From assembly GCA_033060915.1 (NCBI GenBank), contig CM065394.1, positions 34,210,001 to 34,274,000 of the forward strand: DNA of 64,000 nucleotides, given 5' to 3'. Of this stretch, positions 25,136-36,730 are shown in pieces. The DNA comes from Euryodendron excelsum (taxonomy: Eukaryota; Streptophyta; Magnoliopsida; Ericales; Pentaphylacaceae). Numbering within the stretch: the first letter of the stretch is position 1; every line of letters starts with the position of its first letter. A program made the position numbers and the translations under genes. The notes beneath the pieces were generated by a model. The model did no database searches. It was not told the origin of the DNA and saw nothing but the letters and a program-made list of their open reading frames with translations.

Positions 25136-25380
25136 GCCTATTTGAAACTTTGGAGAGATGAGAGAAGGGAAGAGAAAATTTTAGTTTAATTCTACTTAAG
25201 AGAGAAAGGAAAGGAAAAAAAGGAAAAAAAATAGAGAGAAAATTTTAAATACTCAATCTCTTTTCTTTCTTTTCATTTTATTTATAAAATCAAATAGAGA
25301 AGAAAAAATACTTTTACTTTATTTTCTCTTCCTTTTTCTTTTCCTTCCCTTTCATTTTCTCTCCCAAGTTTCAGACAAGC
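25136..25380. repeat. Inverted-repeat element, AGCCTGTTTGGAACTT family
   Basis: Left end GCCTATTTGAAACTTTGG and right end CCCAAGTTTCAGACAAGC are reverse complements with a few mismatches. The first half is GA-rich and the second TC-rich, so the whole element folds on itself. A similar foldback follows at 25381-25615. Confidence 0.7.
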
Positions 25381-25615
25381 TCTTATTTGGAATTTGGAAA
25401 AAGGAAAAGAAAGGAAGGAAAGAAAAGGAAAAGAGAAAATGAAAAAAATACTATTTTTTCTTTCATTTTTTATTATGTGAAGAAAATGATAAGATAGTAA
25501 AAGAAAAGAAGGTAAAGAATAATTTAAAAATTTTTTTTTTCTTTCTAACTAGAATCAAATAAGAAAAAAAAAACAAACAGTAATTTTCTTTTCCAAACTC
25601 TAAATAGACAGTAGT
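25381..25615. repeat. Second foldback element, adjacent
   Basis: Starts TCTTATTTGGAATTTGGAAA and ends TTCCAAACTCTAAATAGACA, again with GA-rich then TC-rich halves. It is a diverged relative of the neighbour at 25136-25380. Boundaries are approximate. Confidence 0.5.
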
Positions 25616-25948
25616 TAATTAAGAAAGGAGGGTTATTGCTAATTTCGTGCAAGCGAGGCGCGTGTATCTCTATATATAACCCTGTCAAACACTTTCCCAA
25701 AAAATGCTGTTTTTCCGGGAAACAAAATTACGAACTTCGGTTCTGAATTTTCAATTTCATTCGACTGCTGTAGTTCTGATGATCTGACACGTAAAGGTAT
25801 TATCAGATCTACGGATTTTTACAACCACCTTGAAAACTCCGCCACTTAAGGTCCCAAATGGGCCCAAATCTCCACCTTATATACGCATATAAACGTATAT
25901 AGATCTCGCATACCGGAAGCTGATCTCCGTCGCCATTAACGGCAATTA
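25616..25948 (+). promoter_or_regulatory. Promoter and leader of the PDCT gene
   Basis: About 330 bp lie between the repeat cluster and the PDCT start codon. A TATA-like CTCTATATATAACC lies near 25668-25681, and a second TATATACGCATATAAACG lies near 25876-25893, so the start site could be at either. No other element was recognised. Confidence 0.5.
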
Positions 25949-28008
25949 ATGGACGGACAAAAACCCCTCCGCACACCACTCACCACCCTCAAGAATAGGC
26001 AAGAAAAGCCCAACGGACATTGTAACGGCGCTAAAGGCTGGGACGCCGGCGGCGACACTGACGGAGATATGAAGAAGAAGAAGGAGGAGAGTCGATCTGG
26101 GTTACTTGAGAATGCGTCGTTCATGAAGTGGACGGCTGAAGATGTGTTGGGTGTGGCGCGGTACCACCCGATACCGTGCGCCTTCGCGGCGGCGCTGCTG
26201 TTCTTTATGGCTGTGGAGTACACCCTCCGCATGATCCCACCTTCTTCGCCGCCGTTTGATCTGGGTTTTGTAGCCACGCGGTCTCTCCATCGCGCGCTTG
26301 CCTCCATGCCCGCCGTCAACAACCTCCTTGCAGGCCTCAATACTGTATGTGTATATATATATAGATATCGAGAGAGAGAGAGGAGCTGATCGGGCTTCGA
26401 TCTTTACATGCAAGGGAAAATTTCGTGGGTTTTCGCTGATCCATGTCGTTACTAAATTGGATTTTCATTTTGGGCAGGTTTTTGTGGGGATGCAAACGTC
26501 GTACATACTATGGACATGGCTAGTGGAAGGTCGGCCGAGAGCGACAATCTCGGCGCTGTTTATGTTCACTTGCAGAGGAATCCTTGGCTATTCTACGCAG
26601 CTTCCATTGCCCGAGGTTCTGCTCTCAGATTCTCTGAATTCATATTCAAAATTTTCGTATTATGTCTATAATTTATAATTGGTTTTCTGGGCATCACCTC
26701 AATATGATTAAAATATGCCCACACTAAATCAGCTCATATAGTAGTTTTCTCCGGGTTCCGGTTCCGTTTTTACTTATTGTATTCTCGAAAATAAAAAAAT
26801 TAGGAAGTTCTTAAAAATAAAAAATTAAAAACGTCATCGTTCTTATATTATTTTTTTTATAGTAAAAGCGATTCAAAAAAGTAAAAAGAATGCCTATTTT
26901 TCTTTTTTAAAATTGGAGTATTTTTATATAAAAAATTTTTTGAAAACAAGTTAGAGCCTATTTATAAAATACGGTCCCGATAAAAACAGTTTTCAAAAAT
27001 GGGATATTTTTTTTCTATGTAAATGTCCTTGGTCTTGGTTGGTATCAAAGAGAGGGCTTATTGCCAGCTGATGCTTCAAAACCGCTACTATCATGCAACC
27101 ATTAGATTATCTGATTAAGTTTTTCTTGGAAGAAATCAAACAAAAGTTGTTGCAACTTGCTTTGTCTGTATTGTAATTACCGAAGAACTAAAGTGCCGTT
27201 TGACAAAACTCACAATTTGAGGATGAAAAATTTAATGCCGAGGGTAAATTCAATTCAAATTTAATACCAGAGTACCTGCTTGTTAAGTGTATATGTTCCA
27301 TGTTCATGCGAAAAGTCATGCCTCTCTGGATTGAAATTGGCACTGTTTGAATAGCAATTAATTGTGCTCTATAAATGCACATAACTTAAGGCTCATTATG
27401 AGTTTTTATGAGTCAAAACCAATTTCAAGGGTCCCAATTTTAACCGGTTTTAAACCTTTTTAAGGGTTTGAAAAATGCATTCTAAAAGCTGGAGGGTCTA
27501 CCTTTGTTTGACAGAGTTTCCAAAACCAAGAACGGGGTAGTTTTCTAATCTTGCCGTTTAATGATAAATGAATTGATTAGCAATTTGAAATTGACTTTTG
27601 TTGTAGGGGTTCTTGGGTTCCGGCGTGGACTTTCCGGTTGGGAATGTTTCGTTCTTCTTGTTCTATTCCGGCCATGTTGCTGCATCCGTGATTGCTTCAC
27701 TCGACATGAGACGCGTGCAAAGGTGGGAATTGGCGCGGACTTTTGACGCGCTCAATGTTTTACAAGTCGTGAGGCTGCTGAGCACTAGGGGCCACTACAC
27801 CATTGACTTAGCCGTCGGCATCGGGGCGGGGATTCTCTTCGACTCCTTGGCCGGAAAGTACGAAGAGAGCAAGAAGAGACCAGCTATAATCAGTGTCACT
27901 AATGGGGCCTTCTGTTCTTCAACAAAGAAGCCGATAGAGAGCGGCCCAATGTGGAGTGCTTTGAACGCGTCTTTGAAGAGTGCAGAAAAAGGAGTGGCGG
28001 CGAGGTAG
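25949..28008 (+). CDS. ROD1: Phosphatidylcholine:diacylglycerol cholinephosphotransferase (PDCT/ROD1)
   Basis: PDCT moves the phosphocholine head group between phosphatidylcholine and diacylglycerol in the ER. It thereby feeds polyunsaturated acyl chains made on PC into storage oil. Exons are 25949-26344, 26478-26615 and 27607-28008, with phase-0 junctions, giving 311 aa, close to the Arabidopsis protein. The N-terminus (about 60 residues) is polar and lysine-rich. Several hydrophobic segments follow, for example HPIPCAFAAALLFFMAV and TSYILWTWLV. Lipid-phosphatase-fold motifs are intact: SGHVAAS with His201, and RGHYTIDLAVG with His241 and Asp245, the residues expected to form the catalytic C2/C3 motifs. 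The start is the only sensible ATG before the conserved region. Intron 2 is 991 bp and AT-rich. The gene is tail to tail with PIFI. I see no defects. Confidence 0.95.
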
Positions 28009-29460
28009 GGAGGGAGGGAACCCCCATGTGGTGGGGCTTGGCCATTTTCCTTTCTTTTTTGTTCAAAGTCTCCCTTGTTTTTGATCTATTTTCAGTGCAT
28101 TGTCGTTTCTGTTAATATAATCCGAAAAGCTTATTAGCTTTGTGATTGGAACTAAGACGGTGAAGGTGGTATATACCTAATTGCCAGAACGGGAAGCGAA
28201 ATACGAGAAATGGACGCGTGAAATGTAACCTAAAAACATTAGGGATGTTTACTAAAAAAATATATTAAAAATATTTAAAAGATAATATAAAGTATTTAAA
28301 ACATTTATATGATCAAACAAAATATTAATATTACACAATATTTATAAACTTTTATTAAACTTGACTCATATTTTCACGATATCTTTTAAGAGTTTTTGAC
28401 AAATTTTTTTTTAAAATTATGTTAGCATTATGAAAACATTTTTTTATGAGTTCTTGTTAAAATTTTAGGAGAATTTCATCTCCATTTTGGGTTTCTCCTT
28501 GAGTTTCCTAGTAACTATAGTATATACCCATTTCAGGTTGGCTTGTGGTCAGCCCCAGTGAACATCTTTTTGCAGGGCAAATTGAGTATTTTATTGTTTA
28601 AATTTTTAACGATGAACATGAGTAACTTGATTCGTAAAATAAATGTGAGTCGGAGCACTAAACGTATGCATATTGGTGGTCTAATGCCAAACCTATTACC
28701 AGCCCAGAACAGTGAGAGGACTAAAGAAATTACACAAAACGTGTTACACGGGGCCTCAACTAATGGTGTGAAGGAGATTTGTTGGTTGGATTTGAATCTA
28801 TTCTCAATAATAATAAGAGTAACATGCTCTTTTTCCCAGTCAACAGACACTGCTTTATTATAAATATCATGTTAAGTCAACTTCAGAGTTGGACCACTCC
28901 ATATTCGTTGTTCACATGCTTCCACGGTTCCACCCAGAAATTGGTAGTTATCTAATCCTCTGGAGATTCTACAGTCCATGGAAATTTTTGGGCTTACTGT
29001 AAAATTGACTGGAATTAGTCTCTTCTGCTGCCGTGACTCCAGTTTTAAATCCCAGTCATTTTGTATAAGAATTTCCATCAAAGAGAAACACACCTGTAAC
29101 TACACTTCCACAAGTTTAATTGAGTGTAAAAAAATACTTCAAAGTTCATTGGAACCTAGGGATATAGATTTTGGGAGGTGAAAATGCATCAGGGTCTTCA
29201 CTTTCTAAGGCAGAAAGTAAGATCAAACTTCAACATTCAATCTGTGCAGGCGCCTTCCAGCGCGTATATAACGTTTACTGCAAAATCACAAGCAGGGCAA
29301 TGACAACAAAGGTACCTGAAAATATTACAAGACTTTGATGGAACACCCTGCAAGAACCTTAAGAAGCAGGTATATCAATACTCTAATGAGATATCAACTG
29401 TATGTACTACTTGGCCCCAGAATCCTGTGTTGGGGTGGGAGAATAAATACTGATGATATG
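28009..29460. other. Tail-to-tail spacer between PDCT and PIFI
   Basis: About 1.45 kb holding the two 3' UTRs. The AT-rich part at 28250-28450 resembles 54240-54470: both contain CAATATTTATAAACTTTTATT within similar flanks. A dispersed repeat is therefore present in both places. Overlapping ORFs at 28533-28863 on both strands have no domain. Confidence 0.55.
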
Positions 29461-32446
29461 CTATTCCTCTGAATCAGAGTCAATTGGACATGAACCATCA
29501 TCTACATTGGCAAGTGGGTCATAAAATGGGGAGCTAGGGTCAGTGCATCCTGGTACAAGGTCAAGATTGCATCGATCACCCTGCATTGCGACGCCATTGG
29601 CATTAGCTAAAACTAGTTCGTTGGAAAAGAATAAAGAAAAAAAAAGAAGAAAGAGAAAGGTTACAGAAATAAAGAGAGTAGAATTGTAGTTTCACTTACT
29701 CCTTCAACGGTCAAATTACCAATCATAGCACATCTTGTGACTATAATGTTAGTATCTGGAAATATTGCTCTGTCACATGCACCTTCTTTACCCAACTCTT
29801 CTGCAAGACCCTGGATTAAGGATACTCGTCAGTGATTTCTCTAGAAATGCCGAAATGCATTAAGAATCATACTTCTTTCTTACTATTCTTGAAGACATCC
29901 AAGCAATAACATTACAACAAGTTCACAACGCTGATGGATTAAAAAAACCATGGGGGTCTTCTAGAACCTGGCATGTTTGGTATTCTTTTAGTTTTCTTTT
30001 TTTATTTCTAATGAACCAAGTTTTTTAGAACTCAGAGGACTTCCCCAAAACAGCTTTCAGAAACACTTCCATCAAAAATGCGTATTCTATGTTATTTTTA
30101 TTTTTTCAGCTAAAGAACAGAAACAAGTACTTAAAGACCATACAAACCAGGCCCTTTATTTCTTGTTATGTTATCTAGTAGAAATTCTATCCATATGCTT
30201 TCCATACCAAAAACTTGGCTTTGAAGTATCAGAAAAGAAGCATCTTAGATTGGAGCATCGTACAGCTATGCTACATTCAAAAGGAGTGTTTAATTACCAC
30301 AGTGAAAAAGCTCATTGGTTTGTTAAGCCAAGGCTTTGGAACTTCAAACTGCAGTCTGTAGGGACCGTCCCACTCATCTCCGTTTGTGAATGAGAAGACC
30401 AAATTTAGAGCTGCAAGAAGATGATGGAGCCTATGGTAAACAATATTACAAGGGCAGGTGAGCAAGATGAGTTTGAGAAACGGTACCAACCATGCTTAGG
30501 GATACATAGCTGAATCGAATATATTGGTGGATCAGCTTTGCCTCGACTTTTCCTGAGCATAGCCCTTGGCTCACCACCACCACACATGATGGGCTGATTA
30601 AAACCTCCTGGAAGATATACAGCTCAACAAGTCAGCAGTTAACCTCTTCAACATTAATTCCCTGTTCATCTCAAGCCATAGATTTCGTAACTTTTTATTG
30701 TATTTTTCAACCACAGTTCTATTTATCTGGTGCTTGATGCAAACCCACTACTATTCATAGCTGTACTTTAAAACTCCAGTTATTATTCTATCTTAATGAA
30801 TCCATGTTTTAAATCCAAGATTATGGTTCGTTATCATGTAATGACTCTTTCATGTGTGGCTTTAAAGTCTATGAAAAAGTAATAGTGATTCCATTGGCTA
30901 TGGATGCCATTAAATTGGAATGTATGAGAAAATACCATTAAAAGCAATTCCAAACTCTTCATTTGGAACAAGTTTGGTTGCTGCTGGATTGTAGAAAATC
31001 CTCAGCCTCTCCCCCTGTCAAAGTTTGTAAATCAATGATCAATGCAGACGTTACCCTAGAAAAAAAAAATGCTTTAGTAGTAAAAATGAGCTGCCTGCAG
31101 TGGCAATGCCGAACTTACCGAAGTTGGAGGAAGACCATTCATAGTTTTCCAGAATACAGGAGCTCTTCCAAGGTCAAATTGAGCCCAAGTAGGAAGTGAA
31201 AACCTGGAAAGGATTTTAAAGTTACACTTATATTATTATCTGACTTGGGAAAATATGATCAAGACTTCCGTATTGGACACAGAAAAAGAAAATTCAAGCC
31301 TATAATGCTGAATTTTATTTAATTGTCAATAAAAATCTCAGTATGCTTCCTGTTCTCGTAGATATGAATGATGGTAATTTTTCAATTTTCCCAAATCAAA
31401 AGCTAACCCAACTATGCCCAGAAATGAATCTTCCTATTCAATTGAAGGTTAAATTCATAGATTGCGACCAGTGAAAGTGGGGAGGCATACTCTTTGACTT
31501 CCTCCGCAGGACTTGTTGCAACAGCGGTAGCAGCAGCAGTTATCTTTCCGCTGATCTTAGTAGATTTCCTCTTCTTTGGAAGGTATCCCAGCAAGCTAGC
31601 CCCCACGAAACTACTAGCTGCATCAGAATAGAGATACTTTAATATTCAAATCAAGTTTAAACAGAATCTTCTTCTCCTTTTTACTTTTTATTTTATCTCA
31701 TTAAACAGAGTGTTATAAGAAAAGTGAACCTAGACAAAGAGGTGAAACCAGACTCTATATCCAAATCAAGATTATGGGCATAGGGCTGTTTAATTAGGTT
31801 GAGTTAGTTGATACAAAAAAAAAAAACTCCTCAACAGGGATTGAGGTGACTGATATTTGGAGTTGAATGATAAAATTAGCAAGGACACCTGCACAGAAAA
31901 ACAAATACACACCTTTTCCCTGAAAAATTAACAACCAACTCCTTTGAAGATATAATCGAAATTTCTCTCTAATCCACCAGAAAAATAAAACAGGAGATGG
32001 AAAATTTTACCCACCAAAACACCACAAAGAAAGAAAAAAAAGGTAAAAAATATCCAATTTTCTTCATATCAATCCTTCAATCGAAGAATTCATCAATTTA
32101 TCTATATCTAAAATTGTATATTAAATCAGAAAATTGACGCATGAACCACTTCCCAATATCCATTTTTCTTCACATCAATCCTTCAATCGAAGAATTCATC
32201 AATTTATCTATGTCTTAAATTGTATACAAAATCAGAAAATTGCACACGAATCACTTGCCAATACAGAGAAGCTAAGCTAACAACCATGAACAGAACCGAT
32301 GATGGAAGAAGCTAAGATTCAATGGACAAACCATATGTGTTTGAAACAGAGGGGCCAGCATTGTAGCTAGAAACAGAACGAGCAGCAAATAGAGTTTGGG
32401 CCGAAGGAGTAATGATTGAAGCACTTGTAGCCACCGCCGCCGCCAT
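29461..32446 (-). CDS. PIFI: Post-illumination chlorophyll fluorescence increase protein (PIFI), chloroplastic
   Basis: This nuclear-encoded chloroplast protein was described in Arabidopsis (At3g15840) as needed for NDH-linked chlororespiratory electron flow after illumination. Eight exons, read downward, are 32446-32332, 31617-31491, 31203-31119, 31014-30936, 30607-30491, 30410-30298, 29810-29700 and 29580-29461. They total 867 nt and encode 288 aa, all GT-AG and in phase. The N-terminus [20 protein letters not shown] is Ala/Ser/Thr-rich, as in a transit peptide. Family blocks follow: [67 protein letters not shown] and [20 protein letters not shown]. The acidic end has the motif [19 protein letters not shown]. 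Intron 1 carries a 106-bp tandem duplication. No transmembrane segment is seen. Confidence 0.93.
32053..32264. repeat. 106-bp tandem duplication in PIFI intron 1
   Basis: Units at 32053-32158 and 32159-32264 share ATCAATCCTTCAATCGAAGA and CATCAATTTATCTAT, with roughly 10-15% differences by eye. It is intronic and not expected to alter the protein. Confidence 0.85.
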
Positions 32447-35400
32447 TATAATATACCCTTCTACTACAAGGAGAAGCTCTGTGGAGAGAGTGTAGAGACA
32501 GACAATTGCAGACTATTGCATCAATTGGGCATGGAATATAAAAATGACTATAGAGAGCGATCGATTCCTGCCAGAAGAAGATAGGATAATGTAGAGAGAG
32601 TGAAACGCAACCACAAACACAAACTTCTTGCAGAAATATCTCTTACCTGCAAATGCGACAAAATCCGAAATAGACTTACCGTGTGAAAGTGAAACCCAAG
32701 AAATATCTGGGTCTCCTCTCATTTCAACCGAAAGTTCCTAAAACAAAAAATCGCCACCCACCGCCTTACAGGGCTCAAATGGGTTGGCGCCAATCGCAGG
32801 ACCAGTAACGGTCTTTTCAACAAATTATCCCCACTGCCAAGTTCATTTTTTTTTCTTCGTTTTCTTTTTTTTTAGGCGACGCACTTTGATTAATCTACTG
32901 TCATGTCTTGTCTGGTCAAAGCATATCATTCACACAAGAATTAAAAATTTATGAGAGATAAAATTTTTAAAGACTCATAATTCCTAGTTTAAAGTTTTTC
33001 TATTTCCGCGAAGTCACATTTGAGACCCCTATCACTAAGCAAACGATAGCATAAGGTGCGTGTCTATGCCACATTTCATAGACCAGTGGACAAATCGAGT
33101 TAAGCAAAATCGAGTAGTACATTATTTAAGTTTAATTTAAAAAATTTAATGTGCTTCAAAACATATTTAAACTTGATTTGTTATTTTTAAAACCAATTAT
33201 AAATCGAACTCAAGTATCTTGGTTTCCTATGCATAGTCTCGAGCTTAATAAAATAACAAATTTAAAAATGTATCGATGTATGATTTTTCACATAACAAAT
33301 CGATTTTGAATGGACGTTTATGCTTTGTTTGGACTCCAATTTTTACTAAAAAAGAGCAAAGGAAAACTTAGTTCAAATAACTCAGTTTATTTTACAATTC
33401 TAACAACATCATCCTTTGAACTGTATATGGCACCATTAAATGCACCACCACCTTGAAAACACTGGGCAAAATCGAAAAGAAAAAGGGGAAAATGCACAAA
33501 TTACTTGATGTATGCTTTGGTCCAACACATATCCGTATGTCCTGTAAGTTGAGGCTGAACACAACTTTTCTTTCTTGATCAGATTTGGAGGGGCAAGGCA
33601 GCGCCAGATCTGTCTTCTCCCTATCGAACCAAGACCGAAAATGGCACCTTTCAGTCCAGCCCAAGCTTGAACCTAGCCCACATGTGACCCCAATCCAGGA
33701 CCCCTCATGAGTAGCTTATTAAATATCGTCCACAAATTCTAAGATTTGGGGACTTTTAAACGAGACTTTTTCAAGAAAAAAATTAAAAAAATATACTTCA
33801 AATTAATGAAACCTTAACGATTATAGTATGATGGGACTTGCCGGATTACTAGGTAAGTAATTCAACATATAGGAACAAAATTTGAATCCCAATCAATAAT
33901 TGGCAGTGTTAGATAGAAGGATTACAAAACTCCTAGGAGCCAATTTTAGAGCTGTTGACAATGAGGCTATCTCGAGCAATGTATCCACTCCACCATGCCC
34001 TAATGGCCTTATCATAGTTAATGCAATTCCGCACAGATTAACATTATAATAAATTTTAAATAAATGTTTTAGCTTGAAACTCTGAAGGAATAGAAGGAGA
34101 AACTGCCCCAACATTTGGAATTTCGAAGCTGAAAGAGAATAACCACAACTCAAATAAAGTAAACTACTTGAAGAAAGTTTTGTTTTGAGTGCATAATGCC
34201 TAGTCTAAGTGAGCACGGGAGCACAAAAGCGTGATTATGAAGTCTAATGTTAAATAATTACCGGCTTTTACATGGGTTTAATCGCCTTCAAAAGTACTCC
34301 GTTTAAACAAACACATACTTAAGGTTCATTTCCCAACAGTTTGCTTCTTCATTTTTTTAATCTCCTTTCATATGAACTTTTTGTTCATATAGTGCTAAGT
34401 TTTATACTTTTATTTTGCACTAAGTTTGATAATCCCACTTGGGCAATGCAAATTAAACAACACATTTTGAGAGAGAGAGAGAGAGCATTATCTTTATTTA
34501 ATCATATCCACTTAGTGCTTGCTTACGTCTATCCTAAGCATGCTTCTGCTCAAGCGAGTTAGTAACTCGAGGTTCCCATAAACTTATGATCCTCATAGCT
34601 CTGAGGCTAAACTAAAGCTATGCCCATCATCCAAGTTAGAGTCTTTCTCACACTCTGTACGGTTCAAAGTAGAATATAAAAATACCATATGTTGATATGT
34701 ATTGATATATACACAGACATATATATATGTGTGTGTGTGTGTGTCCTATAGTAAGGAATGTACTGTGTACTGGCCAATACTTCGTTCAGTTTCTTGTTAA
34801 AGATTCATGAAAAGATTAGGAGCTTTACGGTTTGTCTATTTTGAAATTGGAGTGAGGGTGCTCTAATATAATGTTAAAATAGCTTTGATACATAGAGAGA
34901 GAAAATAACTCTTAGAGAAGACAAAATTTATGTACCATTACTCGTTACAGCACCATGTATTACACTACAAAAAAAAATATGAAAGATATAAAAATACCAT
35001 AAACGGAAAAATTTCTTATTTGAGACCCTAAATAATTGAATTTGTCAAAATCTCACCATTTAACATTTATTTATTCCTAAAATTGCATTTTTCATTAATT
35101 TGAAAAATTTGGCCCGATTTAGAAATATTCGTCGACTGTATAAATTTTCCTTTGATACGTCTAAGTGCTCCAATGTTATGCCACCTGCATCAATTAGGCA
35201 TTGAGAAATGTGTGATATTGAATTGATGTAGTCTTATATTGAGAGATAATCTCTATATATAGGTTTAAGAGTAGTGGTCAATAAAAAAGAAAAAATGTAA
35301 CAAACAGGAAATAATAAAAAGAGAAAACTATATATCTAAAAAATTGTACTATTATAAACTAATTTTTGGTCTATCTTCTTACTCACAAGACACAATGCAA

Positions 35401-35750
35401 TATGATCTATATTTATATTTTCATCATTATATACTCCCACTTATTTAAAAGTTGATTTATGCAAAGCTTTTTCATATTATTTAATAATTCCAGTGACTTG
35501 CGTAATTTATGTTAGAAGTTAATTTCTTGCCACAAAGCTAAACCAAATACGTACTAAGCTTTATTTGATAGGGAGATCTCTCATCTTCAAAGGGCAGAAG
35601 ATGATTTTCTCTTCCAAATACATTAGAGTTAATTACAAAATCAAAGTACAGTTTAAGATTGTGCCTTTTTATTGGAGTGAATATAAAGTAATCAAATGTC
35701 CTATAATTCTGAGATTCAATATAGTTTACACCTGACTCTTTGTCCGGTGC
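32447..35750. other. PIFI leader/promoter and intergenic DNA
   Basis: The first ~300 bp (32447-32760, minus-strand direction) would be the PIFI 5' UTR and promoter. I saw no clear TATA box. The rest, to 35750, is AT-rich and shows no gene. It includes a small GA run near 34471-34485 and a TG run near 34730-34744. ORFs of 60-90 codons (for example 33392-33664, 33893-34153) have no domain. Confidence 0.6.
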
Positions 35751-36036
35751 TCACTCCCATCCCTCTTGAAAAGTCTCATCATACCCTTGCAAAATCCTTT
35801 TTTCAAATACCACACCCCACGCATGACCCAGAAAGAAAACCACCCATTTCGCCACGTGTCCTTCATGTCCTTTAGTTGTCAAAACCAGCAAACCTGTCAA
35901 GAAGGCCTTGTTTACCGGGCGCTCAAACGACCCCTCCCTCCCCAAACTTCAATGCCAGCAGCATGGTGAGCTGCAAACAGAAAAAGAAAAAGAAAACAAA
36001 CATTTTTCTCAAGAAAAGAAAAGAAAAAGAAAGAGA

Positions 36037-36074
<38 letters not shown>

Positions 36075-36440
36075 TCAGAGAAAGAGTGAAAGAAAAGTGA
36101 GAGTGGAGTGTATGTTTGGCAGTATGTAGAAAAAGGAAAGAAAAAAGAAAACAGGAGGAGAGAGAGAGAGAGAGACTGATGAATTAGCTGCTGCGGCAAT
36201 TGTCGGATGGGAGTGAGGGGGGTGGCTAACGCCGCACCTGCAGAAAAGCAGACAGCACGCGGAGGTGACCGAATACCGGCCACAGCAGGTCACCCACTGT
36301 CCATCACCGCCCCCTTCCTCTCTGGATAGGCTTGGTCCGGTTGATACCCCACATTCACCTCGATCCCGGTCCACCACACTGCACCTCTCCCTTGTACATA
36401 ATACATTCCCCACTCGCACAAGAAGAGCGTGACTGACGCT
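35751..36440. promoter_or_regulatory. GC-richer island with G-box and GA tract, possible promoter or non-coding transcript
   Basis: In contrast to its AT-rich surroundings, this block has a CCACGTGTCC G-box-like motif near 35852 and a GA tract at about 36040-36070. It also has a GC-rich stretch at 36190-36430. Composition looks like a promoter plus 5' leader, but no coding exon follows within 1.7 kb. Overlapping ORFs on both strands are low-complexity translations of the GA/CT tract. It could be a distal regulatory block of AHP6, a non-coding RNA, or a dead gene start. Confidence 0.35.
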
Positions 36441-36510
36441 CTCTATTCACTACACCTAGGATGATCATTTGACCCGTGAAAGTGAGTTTCTACCCGTCAC
36501 GACCTTAACA

Positions 36511-36730
36511 GCCTGTTTGGAACTTGGGGAAGGGCAGGGAAGGGAAGGGAAAGTGAGGGAAAAAGGAAGGGGAGGGAAAGTGAGGGAAAAAAGGAAAAAT
36601 TTTTTTAAATCAAGTTATCTTTTTCTCTCTCTTCTTTTTCTTCAATTTTCTTTATAAAATCAAACAAGGAAAGGACAGAAAATAATACTTTCCCTTCTTT
36701 TTCCTTCCCTTCCCCAAGTTTTAAACAAGC
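36511..36730. repeat. Inverted-repeat element, AGCCTGTTTGGAACTT family
   Basis: The left end GCCTGTTTGGAACTTGGGGA and the right end TCCCCAAGTTTTAAACAAGC are near-perfect reverse complements. The interior runs from GGGAAGGGAAAG to CTTCCCTTC, so the 220-bp element is one long foldback. Family members also lie at 19910, 25136 and 40386. Confidence 0.8.

Noticed and set aside
25936..26413. Antisense ORFs of 103-134 codons over PDCT exon 1
   Set aside because: Shadows of the GC-rich first exon, whose plus-strand product and splice sites are clearly those of PDCT.
28533..28863. Pair of ~105-codon ORFs on opposite strands
   Set aside because: They overlap almost completely in the spacer between convergent genes and show no recognisable protein family.
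35876..36419. Overlapping ORFs on both strands of 70-120 codons
   Set aside because: Mostly Arg-Glu or Ser-Leu repeats from the GA/CT tract; no domain and no splice structure.
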